64,000 nucleotides of DNA, from assembly GCF_014712675.1 (NCBI RefSeq), contig NZ_JACXSI010000001.1, positions 62,001 through 126,000 on the forward strand, in the 5' to 3' direction. The notes beneath the pieces were generated by a model. The model searched no databases. It was not told the DNA's origin and saw only the letters and a list, made by a program, of their open reading frames with translations. The stretch is from Peribacillus faecalis. GTDB taxonomy: Bacteria > Bacillota > Bacilli > Bacillales > DSM-1321. This document shows positions 18,950 through 28,160 of the stretch, one piece after another; positions within the stretch are counted from its first letter, which is position 1, and the number at the start of each line of letters is the position of its first letter. The translations under genes and the position numbers were made by a program.

Positions 18950-19882
18950 TTATAATTTTTCAGCTATACGCAGTTTGGCTGATCTCGCACGATTGTTCGC
19001 CTCTAATTCCTCTTCACTAGGCAATATAGGCTTTCTCGTAATAAGTTTTAATGCCGGTTGGAATTCTTCAGGAATTACCGGTAATCCTGGCGGTAACGGC
19101 GGCAATTCACTTTCCTTTTTAAAGACTGTTTTACAAATGCGGTCTTCAAGTGAATGGAACGTTATAACCGATATACGGCCATTCTTTTTCAGAAGGCTAA
19201 TTGCATCTTGCAAAGATTCTTCAAATACTTTCAACTCATCATTAACAGCGATTCTGATTGCTTGGAAGACACGCTTGGCCGGATGTCCGCCCGTTCTTCT
19301 CGCAGGTGCAGGAATGCCTTCCTTAATAAGTTCAACTAATTCATACGTTGTTTCAATCGGCTTAATTGCTCTTTGCGCTTCGATTTTTCTTGCGATCTGC
19401 TTAGAAAACTTCTCTTCACCATATTGGAAGAAAATCTTGACAAGATCATTATAAGACCAGTGATTAACAACATCATAAGCTGAAATGGAGGCACTTTGGT
19501 CCATTCGCATATCTAACGGTGCGTCATGCTGATAACTAAAGCCTCTCTCCGGGGTATCTAATTGAGGTGAGGAAACGCCTAAATCATATAAAATTCCATC
19601 CACTTCAAATACTCCACGGGCATGAAGCTCATCTTTTATGTATTTAAAATTGCTCTGAATGAATTCCACTTTACCTTCGTAGTCTTTCAGTTTTACTTTT
19701 GCATTATTAATAGCGGTTATGTCTTGATCGAATGCATACAACTTGCCGTTGCCGGACAACTGCGATAGCAAATATTCGCTATGCCCTGCTCCCCCCAGCG
19801 TACAATCTACATAAACGCCATCAGGGTTAATTTTTAATCCGTCTACTGTTTCTTTCAGCAGAACTGTAATGTGTTTAAACAA
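18950..19882 (-). CDS. rsmH: 16S rRNA (cytosine(1402)-N(4))-methyltransferase RsmH (MraW)
   Basis: A 310-residue SAM-dependent methyltransferase. Motif [15 protein letters not shown] near the N-terminus, [11 protein letters not shown], and the family tail [11 protein letters not shown] are present. It modifies the 30S P-site nucleotide C1402. It lies between mraZ and ftsL as in nearly all Bacilli. Confidence 0.97.
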   Translation of the reverse strand: MFKHITVLLKETVDGLKINPDGVYVDCTLGGAGHSEYLLSQLSGNGKLYAFDQDITAINNAKVKLKDYEGKVEFIQSNFKYIKDELHARGVFEVDGILYDLGVSSPQLDTPERGFSYQHDAPLDMRMDQSASISAYDVVNHWSYNDLVKIFFQYGEEKFSKQIARKIEAQRAIKPIETTYELVELIKEGIPAPARRTGGHPAKRVFQAIRIAVNDELKVFEESLQDAISLLKKNGRISVITFHSLEDRICKTVFKKESELPPLPPGLPVIPEEFQPALKLITRKPILPSEEELEANNRARSAKLRIAEKL

Positions 19883-19939
19883 AATATGTCACTCCAATCG
19901 ATGTGTTGATGAAAATAATCATGTGGATCCAATGGGTTC

Positions 19940-20371
19940 CTATATATCAAAGCCAACCATGTTTTCAGCTAATTCAGCAAATGAATCTTCTGATTCTGAG
20001 AAATAGTCTTCCCATTGTTGCTTACTCCAAATCTCTATCCGATTGGAAACTCCTAGTATCACACATTCCTTTTCAAGCTTTGCATAGTTTAAAAGCGGGG
20101 AAGATATATTTACTCTTCCTTGTTTATCAAGCTCACATTCCGTTGCCCCTGAAAAGAAAAAACGGGTGAAAGCTCGAGCATCTTTTTTGGTAAGCGGCAG
20201 TGTTTTGAGCTTGTCCTCAATTTGTTTCCACTCGTCCATGGAATATCCGAATAAACATTGATCTAAACCGCGCGTAATAACAAACTCATCTCCGAGCTCC
20301 TCACGGAATTTTGCCGGAATAATGAGGCGTCCCTTATTATCAATGTTATGATGATATTCGCCCATGAACAT
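19940..20371 (-). CDS. mraZ: MraZ, AbrB-like DNA-binding regulator at the head of the dcw cluster
   Basis: A 143-residue protein (same length as B. subtilis MraZ) with two tandem AbrB-like domains, each with the DxxGR motif: [18 protein letters not shown] (~10-27) and [18 protein letters not shown] (~85-102). ATG at 20371 gives [11 protein letters not shown], matching the family; an ATG at 20386 lies inside the operator region. MraZ oligomers bind direct repeats upstream of their own gene and repress the cluster. Confidence 0.95.
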   Translation of the reverse strand: MFMGEYHHNIDNKGRLIIPAKFREELGDEFVITRGLDQCLFGYSMDEWKQIEDKLKTLPLTKKDARAFTRFFFSGATECELDKQGRVNISSPLLNYAKLEKECVILGVSNRIEIWSKQQWEDYFSESEDSFAELAENMVGFDI

Positions 20372-20373
20372 AT

Positions 20374-20422
20374 CCACTACCCCCACTTTCTCTTTTTAAT
20401 TTACCACATCCCCCCACTTTTC
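20374..20422 (-). promoter_or_regulatory. Candidate MraZ operator (direct AAAGTGGGG repeats)
   Basis: On the minus strand AAAAGTGGGGGGATGTGG (within 20422-20404) and AAAGTGGGGGTAGTGG (within 20389-20374) repeat about 31 bp apart, with a further GTGG just upstream. MraZ is known to bind tandem repeats with a TGGG or AAAGTGG core next to mraZ. The second repeat also overlaps the ribosome-binding region, so binding could block initiation. Confidence 0.5.
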
Positions 20423-20664
20423 ACCACTAGTTTAAGAATTCTTTTTTTACAAAAGTTCCCCTTTAAAAATATTGTGCGATTTTTTTTGGTTTTTACACAA
20501 ATAACTACAATAGCAGCACTTATACGGGCAGCAAAATAGCGAATTTCTCATAAAGCTATCAATATTTGCCACAATTTCATAACAATTAAACATCAACCGG
20601 CACAACTTCCAATATTTCTCGTACTTTCCCCGGAAATTAGCTGTTTGCCCCGAATAATGCATAA

Positions 20665-20830
20665 GAAAAACCGTCACCGGTCCTTTTTCATTTTTGAATT
20701 CGCCACTTGAATTCACTCCAATGAAAAAGGAGACATGCGGGAGGACTAAGATGAATCACACAAGAAACCCGATTTTGGTTTCTTGGGGGAGGCAGCTTAG
20801 GACCGAGCATGGCAGGTGTAAGGTTAGACA
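20665..20830 (+). repeat. Family 1 intergenic repeat, copy 3 (simple, complete)
   Basis: A clean uninterrupted copy: head GAAAAACCGTCACCGGTCC, stem arms CTTTTTCATT / AATGAAAAAG, middle hairpin GAAACCCGATTTTGGTTTC, tail GGACCGAGCATGGCAGGTG to GTTAGACA at 20830. It lies in the 524-nt mraZ-murB gap. The rest of that gap (20430-20664) is A+T-rich leader of mraZ in which I find no consensus promoter or gene. Confidence 0.9.
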
Positions 20831-20871
20831 GCTATCTAAGTTTAAAAATATATACTTTCTTACTTTAGCAC

Positions 20872-20902
20872 AAAAGAAAAGCGCCCATTAAAGGCGCTTT
20901 TC
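20872..20902 (-). terminator. Terminator of murB
   Basis: 10-bp perfect stem GAAAAGCGCC / GGCGCTTTTC (20876-20885 with 20893-20902); minus-strand tail CTTTTGTG. Confidence 0.8.
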
Positions 20903-20910
20903 CTACGATA

Positions 20911-21825
20911 TTACAAATCTTCACCGATAATTTTTACTTCCGTTTCAAGCTGGACGCCGAATTTTTCCTTCACCGTCTTTTGTACGTGCTGTATTAAAGC
21001 TATATAATCGCTCGCTGTACCCTGATCGATATTCACCATGAACCCAGCATGCTTTGTCGATACTTGTACACCGCCGATTTGCGTTCCTTGCAAACCGCTG
21101 TCTTGAATCAGTTTTCCGGCAAAGTGACCTTCCGGACGTTTGAACACACTACCGCATGACGGATACTCTAGCGGCTGTTTCGATTCCCTTAAGTATGTCA
21201 ACTCATCCATCTTCTCTTTAATTTGCTCTGGATTTCCTTTTTGGCATCGGAATGTCGCTTCCAAAACGCACATTTTCTTCTTAGCAAACGCACTGCTTCT
21301 ATAGCCAAAATCAAAATCATCCTTTGATAATCCAACAAGCTTGCCGTCATTCGTAAGAACAACCGCGCTTTCAAGAACATCTTTCACTTCGCCGCCATAA
21401 GCACCGGCATTCATAAATAATGCTCCACCTACCGTACCTGGAATGCCGCAAGCAAATTCAAGGCCCGTCAACTCATGCTGTAATGCAATTCTTGACACAT
21501 CAATAATTGCCGCTCCACTTTGCGCAACGATTTTCTCTCCTTCTAAACGCACTTGATCCAACTTTGTTAAAATCATGACGATACCGCGAATGCCACCATC
21601 TTTAATAATTAAATTGGAACCATTCCCTAACACTGTCACAGGGATATTATTTTGTTTCGCTACTTGAAAAGTACCTGAGATTCCCTCAAAAGTCGTCGGA
21701 AAAACAAGAAAATCTGCAGGGCCTCCTGTCTTCGTCCAAGTATAGCTGCTCAAAGGCTCATTTTGCTTTACATTTTCAGCTGAAACATAATGAATCAATT
21801 GATTGTATATGTCTAGATTATTCAC
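20911..21825 (-). CDS. murB: UDP-N-acetylenolpyruvoylglucosamine reductase MurB, displaced
   Basis: A 304-residue FAD enzyme reducing enolpyruvyl-UDP-GlcNAc to UDP-MurNAc. FAD-binding motifs [13 protein letters not shown] and [17 protein letters not shown], then [21 protein letters not shown], and the catalytic serine motif [18 protein letters not shown] typical of the shorter (type II) MurB. GTG at 21825 has AGAGGA 7 nt upstream; the TTG at 21846 has no ribosome site. In B. subtilis murB lies between murG and divIB; here it is a single gene upstream of mraZ with its own terminator. Confidence 0.96.
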   Translation of the reverse strand: MNNLDIYNQLIHYVSAENVKQNEPLSSYTWTKTGGPADFLVFPTTFEGISGTFQVAKQNNIPVTVLGNGSNLIIKDGGIRGIVMILTKLDQVRLEGEKIVAQSGAAIIDVSRIALQHELTGLEFACGIPGTVGGALFMNAGAYGGEVKDVLESAVVLTNDGKLVGLSKDDFDFGYRSSAFAKKKMCVLEATFRCQKGNPEQIKEKMDELTYLRESKQPLEYPSCGSVFKRPEGHFAGKLIQDSGLQGTQIGGVQVSTKHAGFMVNIDQGTASDYIALIQHVQKTVKEKFGVQLETEVKIIGEDL

Positions 21826-21997
21826 GTATCTTTCCTCTTTTTTCAAAAAATTTCTCTTACTTCTCGTATTATTGTATCAAGAGATAATTATACGAGACAA
21901 TTTCATTTTTAATTTACCATAATGTACCTTGCATAGGGTCAGATAATTAAAATATCATCTCTAAATATACTATACGTCTATCCATATGCAAATCTCA

Positions 21998-22043
21998 TAA
22001 AAAAAGAACAGAACAACAATAGCTGTCATTCCTGTTCTTTTTC
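21998..22043 (-). terminator. Terminator of bshC
   Basis: Stem GAACAG.../CTGTTCTTTTT (around 22004-22011 and 22032-22041) with a long minus-strand T-run TTCTTTTTTTATG, directly after the bshC stop. Confidence 0.75.
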
Positions 22044-22044
22044 C

Positions 22045-23673
22045 CTACATTTCAATTACTTTATGGAAAGAATTTGCCTCCAGTGGCAAGCTCATTAAAT
22101 CATCGATCCACCCGGCTCCGTATTGATTTAAGAAATAATACACATTCGTCGTCCGTTCCTGAGGTCCCCCATTCGGTCTCAGAGCATGATCAATTCTAGT
22201 ATACTTGTTCAATACGAGCTGATTGCGGCTTTCCGTACTCTGTTTAATTTTATTAGCTATAAAATCAATTTGCGTTGAAATGACTTCGGCATTTTTCTTC
22301 AATATTGGAGAAAGCCCTTTATCAGACATCAAGGCCGCTTGTGAGAGCAATTCGTGATTGCGCTCAAATTGGCTTTTCAGCCTTTGATGCAGCATACGTA
22401 GCGTATCATCTTCAACAGAATCAAGATATCTCTCTTTTGCCTTACCTGCTCCATGCACAAGCGCTTCGTATAAATCCATATCTGTATCCCATAAATCTTT
22501 TTTGATTTTTTGTTCTAAAATCGTTAAATTCATGCGCGGCACAATGAGCGGCATTTTCATTTCAAACAGTTCAAATGCCTTCTGCAGCTCTGCCCAGTAT
22601 GCAATCTCACCCGGACCGGAAATAAACGCGAGCACAGGGAACATTTTTTCTTGCATTAATGGTCTTGTCACAACATTATTGCTCAACTTCTCAGGAGAAT
22701 GCTTAGCAACAGCCAACAACTCTTCAGCCGTCAGTTCAATGTCGCTGTTCTTACCGTTAAACATATTGCTATCTGAGTTATACTCCAATAATACTCGGTC
22801 CTTTTTATCGTAATAAAAAAGATTGGCATTATTCTCATCCATCGCAATCGCATTTTTATAGCCACACTCACGAATACGCGATTGCTGTTGAGAAACTGCA
22901 GCATTCACTTCCCTATTCTGCAAAATTAATTGCTCAAAGAAGGAGGACTGCATTGAACGGAAACCAGCATCCGCAGAGTCAATCAATAAAAGACCGTAAC
23001 GCCCATATAGCTCATTAATAATAAAAGCAAAAAACTCGGTATAATTAGCTGATTGCTTACTGAATTGAAGCACTTGCCCAAAAAGCTCTTTTGTGTATTC
23101 TGTTTCCTCAAATGACACAAACACTTCTTTCAGCCACTTTTCCATTAGCTCATGGTCATAAGCTATATCAGAGATCATTAGTTTTGTCGGGTGATCTGCA
23201 TAAAAGCTTTTCTTTTTAAAACTATTGTCTTGTTCGACATACACATGGTTGACTTCATCAATATCGTGATCCTCTCCGGCAATCCAAAATACCGGAATTA
23301 CCGGCTTATTAAGCAATCGGCTTTGCTCCTCCGCCAACTTAATAATCGAGATTACTTTATGTATCGTATACAACGGACCGGTTAATAATCCTGCCTGTTG
23401 ACCGCCGATAACGACAACAGAATCATCCTGTGCAAGCAAATCCAGATTGTTTCGCACTTCTTCTCTTATCCCGAATTTATTCATGTATGCTTCAATCGTT
23501 TGCTTTAATTCGTTTCTATTAAAATATCGCTCCATCAAATCATGATATCTTTTTTCATATACCTTTACTTCTTTAACATCATAATGAAAAAAATCATTTA
23601 CTTGCGGAAGACCCTTTACGTAGTCTGAAGCAAATTTATTGATAGATGGCAATACAATTTCTTTTATTTCCAT
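22045..23673 (-). CDS. bshC: Bacillithiol biosynthesis cysteine-adding enzyme BshC
   Basis: A 542-residue putative cysteine ligase of bacillithiol synthesis. A Rossmann-like core is seen at VVVIGGQQAGLLTGPLYTIHK (~85-105) and VIPVFWIAGEDHDIDEVNH (~128-146), followed by a long helical region (~380-480). The GEDHD motif is the hallmark of the family. Position next to DUF3397 and panE is standard in Bacillaceae. Promoter candidate at 23717-23744. Confidence 0.95.
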   Translation of the reverse strand: MEIKEIVLPSINKFASDYVKGLPQVNDFFHYDVKEVKVYEKRYHDLMERYFNRNELKQTIEAYMNKFGIREEVRNNLDLLAQDDSVVVIGGQQAGLLTGPLYTIHKVISIIKLAEEQSRLLNKPVIPVFWIAGEDHDIDEVNHVYVEQDNSFKKKSFYADHPTKLMISDIAYDHELMEKWLKEVFVSFEETEYTKELFGQVLQFSKQSANYTEFFAFIINELYGRYGLLLIDSADAGFRSMQSSFFEQLILQNREVNAAVSQQQSRIRECGYKNAIAMDENNANLFYYDKKDRVLLEYNSDSNMFNGKNSDIELTAEELLAVAKHSPEKLSNNVVTRPLMQEKMFPVLAFISGPGEIAYWAELQKAFELFEMKMPLIVPRMNLTILEQKIKKDLWDTDMDLYEALVHGAGKAKERYLDSVEDDTLRMLHQRLKSQFERNHELLSQAALMSDKGLSPILKKNAEVISTQIDFIANKIKQSTESRNQLVLNKYTRIDHALRPNGGPQERTTNVYYFLNQYGAGWIDDLMSLPLEANSFHKVIEM

Positions 23674-23716
23674 CAGGATACTTCCTTTCCGTATACTTCT
23701 TAATTGGTACGATAAA

Positions 23717-23744
23717 AGTATACCATCTATATAGTGAATTACAA
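23717..23744 (-). promoter_or_regulatory. Sigma-A promoter candidate for bshC
   Basis: TTGTAA (23744-23739), 16-bp spacer, extended -10 TGG-TATACT (-10 at 23722-23717), about 44 nt upstream of the bshC start. Confidence 0.55.
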
Positions 23745-23757
23745 AAAAAATCCGTCT

Positions 23758-24150
23758 CTAGCTTAGGAAAAGCTTAAACAAATTTTTAGTGATACCGACT
23801 ACAACAAGCAGGAAGTAAAACAATACAAATACGAAAGCATTTAGGCGAACCATTCCTCTCAATAGTTTCGGATAATGAATTTCTCCGCTATAACGCAAAT
23901 GCACTATAACAACAGCAATCGATAAAAGAATAGCTACCGAGATGACGAGCCAAAGAAGCGAAATACCGAAGATTGCTTGAATCATATAATGGACGGATAA
24001 AACGAAGAGAAGAACACTGCCATTAATGCCGTATTGAACAGCTCTGCGGTGACTTTTCGTCCATTGCTTTGTTACGATGAAAATAATCAAATACCCAAAT
24101 ATAGGCAAAGTAACCAGTGTAGCGATCAATGCAGATAATACCAACTCCAT
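23758..24150 (-). CDS. DUF3397 family membrane protein
   Basis: A 130-residue protein made almost wholly of four membrane helices, with a basic loop WTKSHRRAVQYG after helix 1. DUF3397 proteins occur beside panE/bshC in Bacilli and have no assigned function. It follows panE by 16 nt, so the two are probably cotranscribed. Confidence 0.85.
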   Translation of the reverse strand: MELVLSALIATLVTLPIFGYLIIFIVTKQWTKSHRRAVQYGINGSVLLFVLSVHYMIQAIFGISLLWLVISVAILLSIAVVIVHLRYSGEIHYPKLLRGMVRLNAFVFVLFYFLLVVVGITKNLFKLFLS

Positions 24151-24166
24151 TCAGATCTTCCCTTCC

Positions 24167-25036
24167 CTACTCTTTACCTTTCACCATCAAATACAGGCTA
24201 CTTGTTATCGGAGCTCGCCAATTTTTTTCTGCAGCAACTTTTAAAACATAGCCTAAAATTGAATCTATTTCTGTCGGACGTTGTTCTTGTATATCTCTGA
24301 GCATTGATGAGTAATTCCGGGCTGTTTTACGGCAAATACTTTCGATATGCACCTTCATACCATTATAATCCTCGATTTGTAATAACCCCGATATTTCCTC
24401 GAACAAACTATCAAACAGCTGTTTATAGTAACCATTATTCAAAAGATCGCCGTTCGGCACGCCAAGAACAGCAGTTAAAGGATTGATCATCGCATTGACA
24501 ACCAATTTTTTCGTTAGCATATCATGCGGATTTTCTTCATAAACAATTGGGAAATCCGCGTTGCTAGTAATTGGAAAATTCCATTGATTTTGCTGATAAG
24601 CAGAGACTTTCACTAATCCCACACCGGTATGAACAACTGTATGATGATTTGTTTTCAGCGCGCCATGCTCTACGACCCCAACAAAGACCGTTTTATCGTG
24701 AGACAGGCGTTTTACAAGCTCCACGTGACTCATACCGTTTTGAACAAAGAACAAAGAGCTGTTCGTCCCTTCTAACACCGATACAATTTCCTCCAACGCA
24801 TATTGTTTAACCGCCACAACAATCAAATCAAAATCGTTCAATGATTGAACTGAAATCGGAGCAGCCTCCACTTTTTTTATGTATTCTTGTCCATCCTTCA
24901 CAAGATGTATTCCATTATGCCGTATATCTTCCGCTTGACCTTCACTTCTGGTAACAATCGTAACAGCGTGCTCCTCCGCTAGATAGGCACCCATCAAAAG
25001 ACCGATTGCTCCTCCGCCGATTATTCCGATTTTCAT
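24167..25036 (-). CDS. panE: 2-dehydropantoate 2-reductase (ketopantoate reductase)
   Basis: A 289-residue NADPH-dependent reductase for pantothenate synthesis. N-terminal Rossmann motif KIGIIGGGAIGLLMGAYL; VVAVKQYALEEIV; the catalytic lysine region TKKLVVNAMINPLTAVLGVPNG (K in TKKLVVN); C-terminal EIDSILGYVLK. Slightly shorter than the E. coli enzyme. It corresponds to ylbQ of B. subtilis; a ketopantoate reductase-family enzyme of other specificity cannot be excluded. Confidence 0.9.
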   Translation of the reverse strand: MKIGIIGGGAIGLLMGAYLAEEHAVTIVTRSEGQAEDIRHNGIHLVKDGQEYIKKVEAAPISVQSLNDFDLIVVAVKQYALEEIVSVLEGTNSSLFFVQNGMSHVELVKRLSHDKTVFVGVVEHGALKTNHHTVVHTGVGLVKVSAYQQNQWNFPITSNADFPIVYEENPHDMLTKKLVVNAMINPLTAVLGVPNGDLLNNGYYKQLFDSLFEEISGLLQIEDYNGMKVHIESICRKTARNYSSMLRDIQEQRPTEIDSILGYVLKVAAEKNWRAPITSSLYLMVKGKE

Positions 25037-25100
25037 GAAAAATCCCTCTTTTTTATGTTATAAAATTATTTTAACAAAAATACTAATGAAGTGGAATGAA

Positions 25101-25245
25101 GAAAAAACGGCACCGGTCCTTTTTCAACATGAGTATGCTCCTCAGATTCACCTCGATGAAAAAGGAGCCATGCGGGATGGCTTAGGCCCGAGCATGGCAG
25201 GTGTAAGGTTAGACAATAAGAAAAAACGGCACCGGTCCTTTTTCT
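25101..25245 (+). repeat. Family 1 repeat, copy 4 (middle module deleted) plus second head
   Basis: Head at 25101, first stem, then a jump from CATGCGGGA straight to GGCTTAGGCCCGAGC and the tail, ending GTTAGACA at 25215. The middle GAAACCC/GGTTTC hairpin is missing. A truncated second head lies at 25220-25245. It starts 65 bp upstream of panE. Confidence 0.88.
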
Positions 25246-25254
25246 CAAAAAAAC

Positions 25255-25298
25255 AAAAAAGAAGCGCTAAAATGCACCTCTTCTTGCTTTCGAGCAGT
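25255..25298 (-). terminator. Probable terminator of rsfA
   Basis: AAGAAG...CTTCTT arms with inner GTGC/GCGC pairing, then minus-strand TTCTTTTTTGTTTTT. The stem is imperfect. Confidence 0.55.
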
Positions 25299-25302
25299 GT
25301 TT

Positions 25303-25908
25303 TTATTTTTTTACACGCTCCAAATTTCCGTTTTTGTCCATTTGGAATTTTACTTTGTTTTTATTCTCATCATCTAAAATCACCATTTTGCGCGCCTTAT
25401 CCATGACCTCAATTAAAGAACGATAGTCATCTTCAATTGACGACAATCTTTCCTGAAGCTCAGATAATTCTTCCTTCAGTGCTACATTTTCTTCTTCCGC
25501 TTGCCTCAAAGACTTTTGAATTTTTTCGTTCTCAGACACAGCATCAAACCCGTCTGCCTGCAACTTTTCTAAAAATGCAATTACCTTCGATAGCGTTAAT
25601 GTTGTGTTTGTTTCGGGAGTGTCATCTGCAATATGATTGCTCATATCTTCAGGTATTTCTTCATTTCTATAATTTAATTTCTTTCTTTCTTTTCTTTGTT
25701 TCTTTGCGAGCTCTATTCCTGAATGATATTGTTTGCGCACATAAGAATTCCAGCGAAAACCACAAGCAGCAGGGGTTCTAACTAGTTTTTTCCCTACTTC
25801 CTCAAAAGCGACCAGTTGTGTACTGCCCTCTCTAATATGTCGCAAAACAATTTCTGCAAGAATTAAATCTTCATCTTGTGTCCATGCATCTTGTCTTGAT
25901 CCCGGCAT
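25303..25908 (-). CDS. rsfA: Prespore-specific transcriptional regulator RsfA
   Basis: A 201-residue protein: N-terminal Myb/SANT-like DNA-binding region (SRQDAWTQDEDLILAEIVLR to AACGFRWNSYVRKQY), a basic linker KKQRKERKKLNY, and a coiled coil (~115-180). RsfA is a SigF-dependent fine-tuner of forespore genes in B. subtilis (ylbO). The location between rpmF and panE agrees. Confidence 0.92.
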   Translation of the reverse strand: MPGSRQDAWTQDEDLILAEIVLRHIREGSTQLVAFEEVGKKLVRTPAACGFRWNSYVRKQYHSGIELAKKQRKERKKLNYRNEEIPEDMSNHIADDTPETNTTLTLSKVIAFLEKLQADGFDAVSENEKIQKSLRQAEEENVALKEELSELQERLSSIEDDYRSLIEVMDKARKMVILDDENKNKVKFQMDKNGNLERVKK

Positions 25909-25993
25909 ATTCCCAGCCCTCCTTGCAAAGCTTTATTACATACTATGCAACTGCTAGAAAAGATAGAAATACTTCGGTAAATTTATTTTAATC

Positions 25994-26755
25994 TTACTTT
26001 TTACGTTCACGGAATTGCTTGACTGCAAGCAAATGTTCTTCCTTCTCCCAAAGCTTCGCGCAAACTTTAATTTCTTCCATCATTCTCTCTCTTAAATTTG
26101 TCTGCTCCCATTTCCTCACAAGCATATTTTTGTATGCCTGCAACACTTCACTTTGTTTGTCGGTATATTTCTCTAAAATCGACAGCACTTGCTCGTCTTC
26201 CTCTATCACTTCTGAAATAAAACCAAGCTTAATAGCTTCTTCAGGTAAAATAATACTTCCCGACCAAAGTAAAGACATCGCATTAGCAGGCGTCAGCTTT
26301 TCCGTTAAAATTGTTCCGCAGCCCCAGCCGGTCGTAATCGCTTGATGTCCTTGGACAAACCCCATCTTCACGCCTTTTTTAGCAATTCTTATATCACATG
26401 CCGTGGCTATTTCGCAACCTCCCCCGATGGCTGTACCGTTTATATAAGCGATTGTCGGCTTTGGAAATGTCGCTAATTTATAAAGTACCTGCCCCATTTT
26501 TGAAAGCATGCCGAAAGCCGCCTTTTCTGTTTCTAGCGCATGAAATTCGCTTAAATCTCCTCCGGAGCAAAAAGCCTGTTCACCCGAACCACGAATAAGC
26601 AACATTTTGACATCCTTGTCCTCTTTTGCCAGATCAATAGCCTCATCTAGTTCATTCATCACTTCATAGCTGATTGCATTCCTTTTTTCAGGTCTATTAA
26701 TCGTTAACTGTAAAATCGAATCTCCCACAAATGTTTTCAATAAACAATTCGACAT
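25994..26755 (-). CDS. Enoyl-CoA hydratase/isomerase (crotonase) family protein
   Basis: A 253-residue crotonase-fold protein. Oxyanion-hole segments EQAFCSGGDLSEFHAL and YINGTAIGGGCEIATACDIRIA are intact; C-terminal helices VRKWEQTNLRERMMEEIK. ATG at 26755 has AGGAGGGGTTAC; a longer frame running upstream to 26866 only reads into a repeat element. The substrate cannot be told from the sequence. It occupies the place where B. subtilis has ylbP. Confidence 0.85.
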   Translation of the reverse strand: MSNCLLKTFVGDSILQLTINRPEKRNAISYEVMNELDEAIDLAKEDKDVKMLLIRGSGEQAFCSGGDLSEFHALETEKAAFGMLSKMGQVLYKLATFPKPTIAYINGTAIGGGCEIATACDIRIAKKGVKMGFVQGHQAITTGWGCGTILTEKLTPANAMSLLWSGSIILPEEAIKLGFISEVIEEDEQVLSILEKYTDKQSEVLQAYKNMLVRKWEQTNLRERMMEEIKVCAKLWEKEEHLLAVKQFRERKK

Positions 26756-26814
26756 GTAACCCCTCCTATATATGGTTTCTACACCATTATACAAAATAAT
26801 CTGACAAATTATCA

Positions 26815-26980
26815 GAAAAACCGTTACCGGTCCTTTTTTATTTTTGAATCCACCTACTAAATTCACTTCAATGAAAAAGGAGCCATGCGGGAGGACTAAG
26901 ATGAATCACACAAGAAAACCGCCTTTGGTTTCTTGAGGGAGGCAGCTTAGGACCGAGCATGGCAGGTATAAGGTTAGACA
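26815..26980 (+). repeat. Family 1 repeat, copy 5
   Basis: Complete simple copy: head GAAAAACCGTTACCGGTCC, stem, CATGCGGGAGGACTAAGATG, middle hairpin GAAAACCGCCTTTGGTTTC, tail to GTTAGACA at 26980. It starts 59 bp upstream of the crotonase gene start. Confidence 0.9.
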
Positions 26981-27021
26981 GCTATCCTAGTTCAAAATTT
27001 ATATGCTTTATTATAGTGTCT

Positions 27022-27070
27022 GAAAAACAGTTACCGGTCCTTTTTTATTTTTTCACTTCAATGAAAAAAA
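27022..27070 (+). repeat. Second, shortened family 1 head next to copy 5
   Basis: GAAAAACAGTTACCGGTCC followed by the two stem arms (CTTTTTTATTTTTTC, CAATGAAAAAAAG) joined with the intervening bases deleted. Its right arm runs into the rpmF terminator. Confidence 0.8.
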
Positions 27071-27101
27071 GACTGCAATGAATAATCATTGCAGTCTTTT
27101 T
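27064..27101 (-). terminator. Terminator of yceD-rpmF
   Basis: Perfect stem AAAAAGACTGCAATGA / TCATTGCAGTCTTTTT with a 4-nt loop and flanking A and T tracts. Confidence 0.9.
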
Positions 27102-27113
27102 ATTCGAAAGAAA

Positions 27114-27287
27114 TTATTTGTTAACAACTTCTTTTCCTTTGTACGTTCCACATTCTTTGCAAACACGGTGTGAAAGTTTCATTTCTCCACAGTTTGGGCA
27201 TTCTACCATACCAGGTACATTAAGTTTAAAATGAGTACGACGTTTTCTTTTTACAGTTTTAGACGTTCTTCTAAAAGGTACAGCCAT
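27114..27287 (-). CDS. rpmF: 50S ribosomal protein L32
   Basis: A 57-residue ribosomal protein starting [20 protein letters not shown]. It keeps both zinc-ribbon pairs (CPNCG and CKECG), so it is the zinc-binding C+ form. AAGGAGGTGGGAATA precedes ATG 27287. It is downstream of yceD, the usual arrangement. Confidence 0.98.
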   Translation of the reverse strand: MAVPFRRTSKTVKRKRRTHFKLNVPGMVECPNCGEMKLSHRVCKECGTYKGKEVVNK

Positions 27288-27362
27288 TATTCCCACCTCC
27301 TTAAAAAATGGTTTAAGAAGCAAGGACCTATATATCCTGATTCTTCTTTTTAAGTATCATTA

Positions 27363-27878
27363 TTAGTTGTCGTTGTCAAAGAATTTTGCAAGACCAGCTA
27401 GACGAGGATCAATTTTCTTCTCCTGTTCCTCCGGATTAACGACAGACCAGTCATTGCCTGACTGTGGCGCTGCCCCTTCGGGATTAGCATCTTCACAAAA
27501 TACTTGCATCGGTACTTCTAACAACAAATTCTCTCTTATAACCGGCATTAAATCAATTACATCACCTTGAACAACGGTAAAATACTCGCTATCAATGTAG
27601 TCATAATCTTCTTTTAATAAAAAGGTTTCACTTGTTTTCACATCGATTGGATATCGAACGTCAACAAGTGTTCTTGAACAAGGCAAGATTAATTCCCCCG
27701 TCAGATGGATATGAAACGTAATTTTCGTTGCGCTTATATCCGCTCTACCTTTGACAAGTATAGGAGAGACTTCGCGAATCTGCGGATCTACTTCTCTAAT
27801 GTCTGAGCAATCAACCGTTTCATCCAAGATTAATCCTTTATCCCGGTATTTCTGAAGTTGAGTTATTGTCCATTTCAT
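27363..27878 (-). CDS. ylbN: YceD/DUF177 family protein (YlbN)
   Basis: A 171-residue DUF177 protein. The family pairs with rpmF across bacteria and is implicated in 23S rRNA accumulation or large-subunit assembly. Residues around LPCSRTLVDVRYPIDV and the acidic GDVIDLMPVIRENLLLEVPM block are typical. ATG 27878 lies just after TTGAGGTGA. Expressed from the consensus promoter at 27906-27934. Confidence 0.9.
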   Translation of the reverse strand: MKWTITQLQKYRDKGLILDETVDCSDIREVDPQIREVSPILVKGRADISATKITFHIHLTGELILPCSRTLVDVRYPIDVKTSETFLLKEDYDYIDSEYFTVVQGDVIDLMPVIRENLLLEVPMQVFCEDANPEGAAPQSGNDWSVVNPEEQEKKIDPRLAGLAKFFDNDN

Positions 27879-27905
27879 ACAAATCACCTCAAGGCAACAA
27901 AGGTA

Positions 27906-27934
27906 ATTATAGCTTTCATTGAATAGATTGTCAA
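27906..27934 (-). promoter_or_regulatory. Perfect-consensus sigma-A promoter of ylbN-rpmF
   Basis: TTGACA (27934-27929), exactly 17 bp, TATAAT (27911-27906), all on the minus strand; the start codon follows about 28 nt downstream of the -10. Fits strong vegetative expression of a ribosomal protein operon. Confidence 0.9.
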
Positions 27935-28160
27935 TATAATTTCTTTACAGCCTTTTTTCCTTCGTTTTTGTCTGTTTTTTCATGTATCAATACATACTAA
28001 CCCTTAGTATTGTAGCATTTATAGTGGCTATTATGCAAAGTCTCGATACGAGAGATAGCAGCTTCGCATAACATTAAAAATATTTTTCCAACATTTTCAC
28101 TTCATTTTTTTAAAATATAAACAATTACTTTATCATTTAACATTAATTTTTATAGGCGGT
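27935..28160. other. Non-coding divergent spacer, ylbN to ylbM
   Basis: A+T-rich sequence without a supported gene. It contains one local fold (TTATGC 28031-28036 with GCATAA 28066-28071, inner TCTCG/CGAGA) of unknown role. Confidence 0.5.

Noticed and set aside
20694-20891. A 65-codon frame inside repeat copy 3 (MKKETCGRTKMNHTRN...), similar to frames in copies 8 and 11
   Set aside because: No ribosome site precedes the ATG, the frame is broken by stops in copies 1 and 5 and by deletion in copy 4, and the apparent conservation is that of the DNA repeat itself.
26756-26866. A 37-residue N-terminal extension of the crotonase-family gene
   Set aside because: It reads into repeat copy 5, while a strong AGGAGGGG precedes the internal ATG at 26755.
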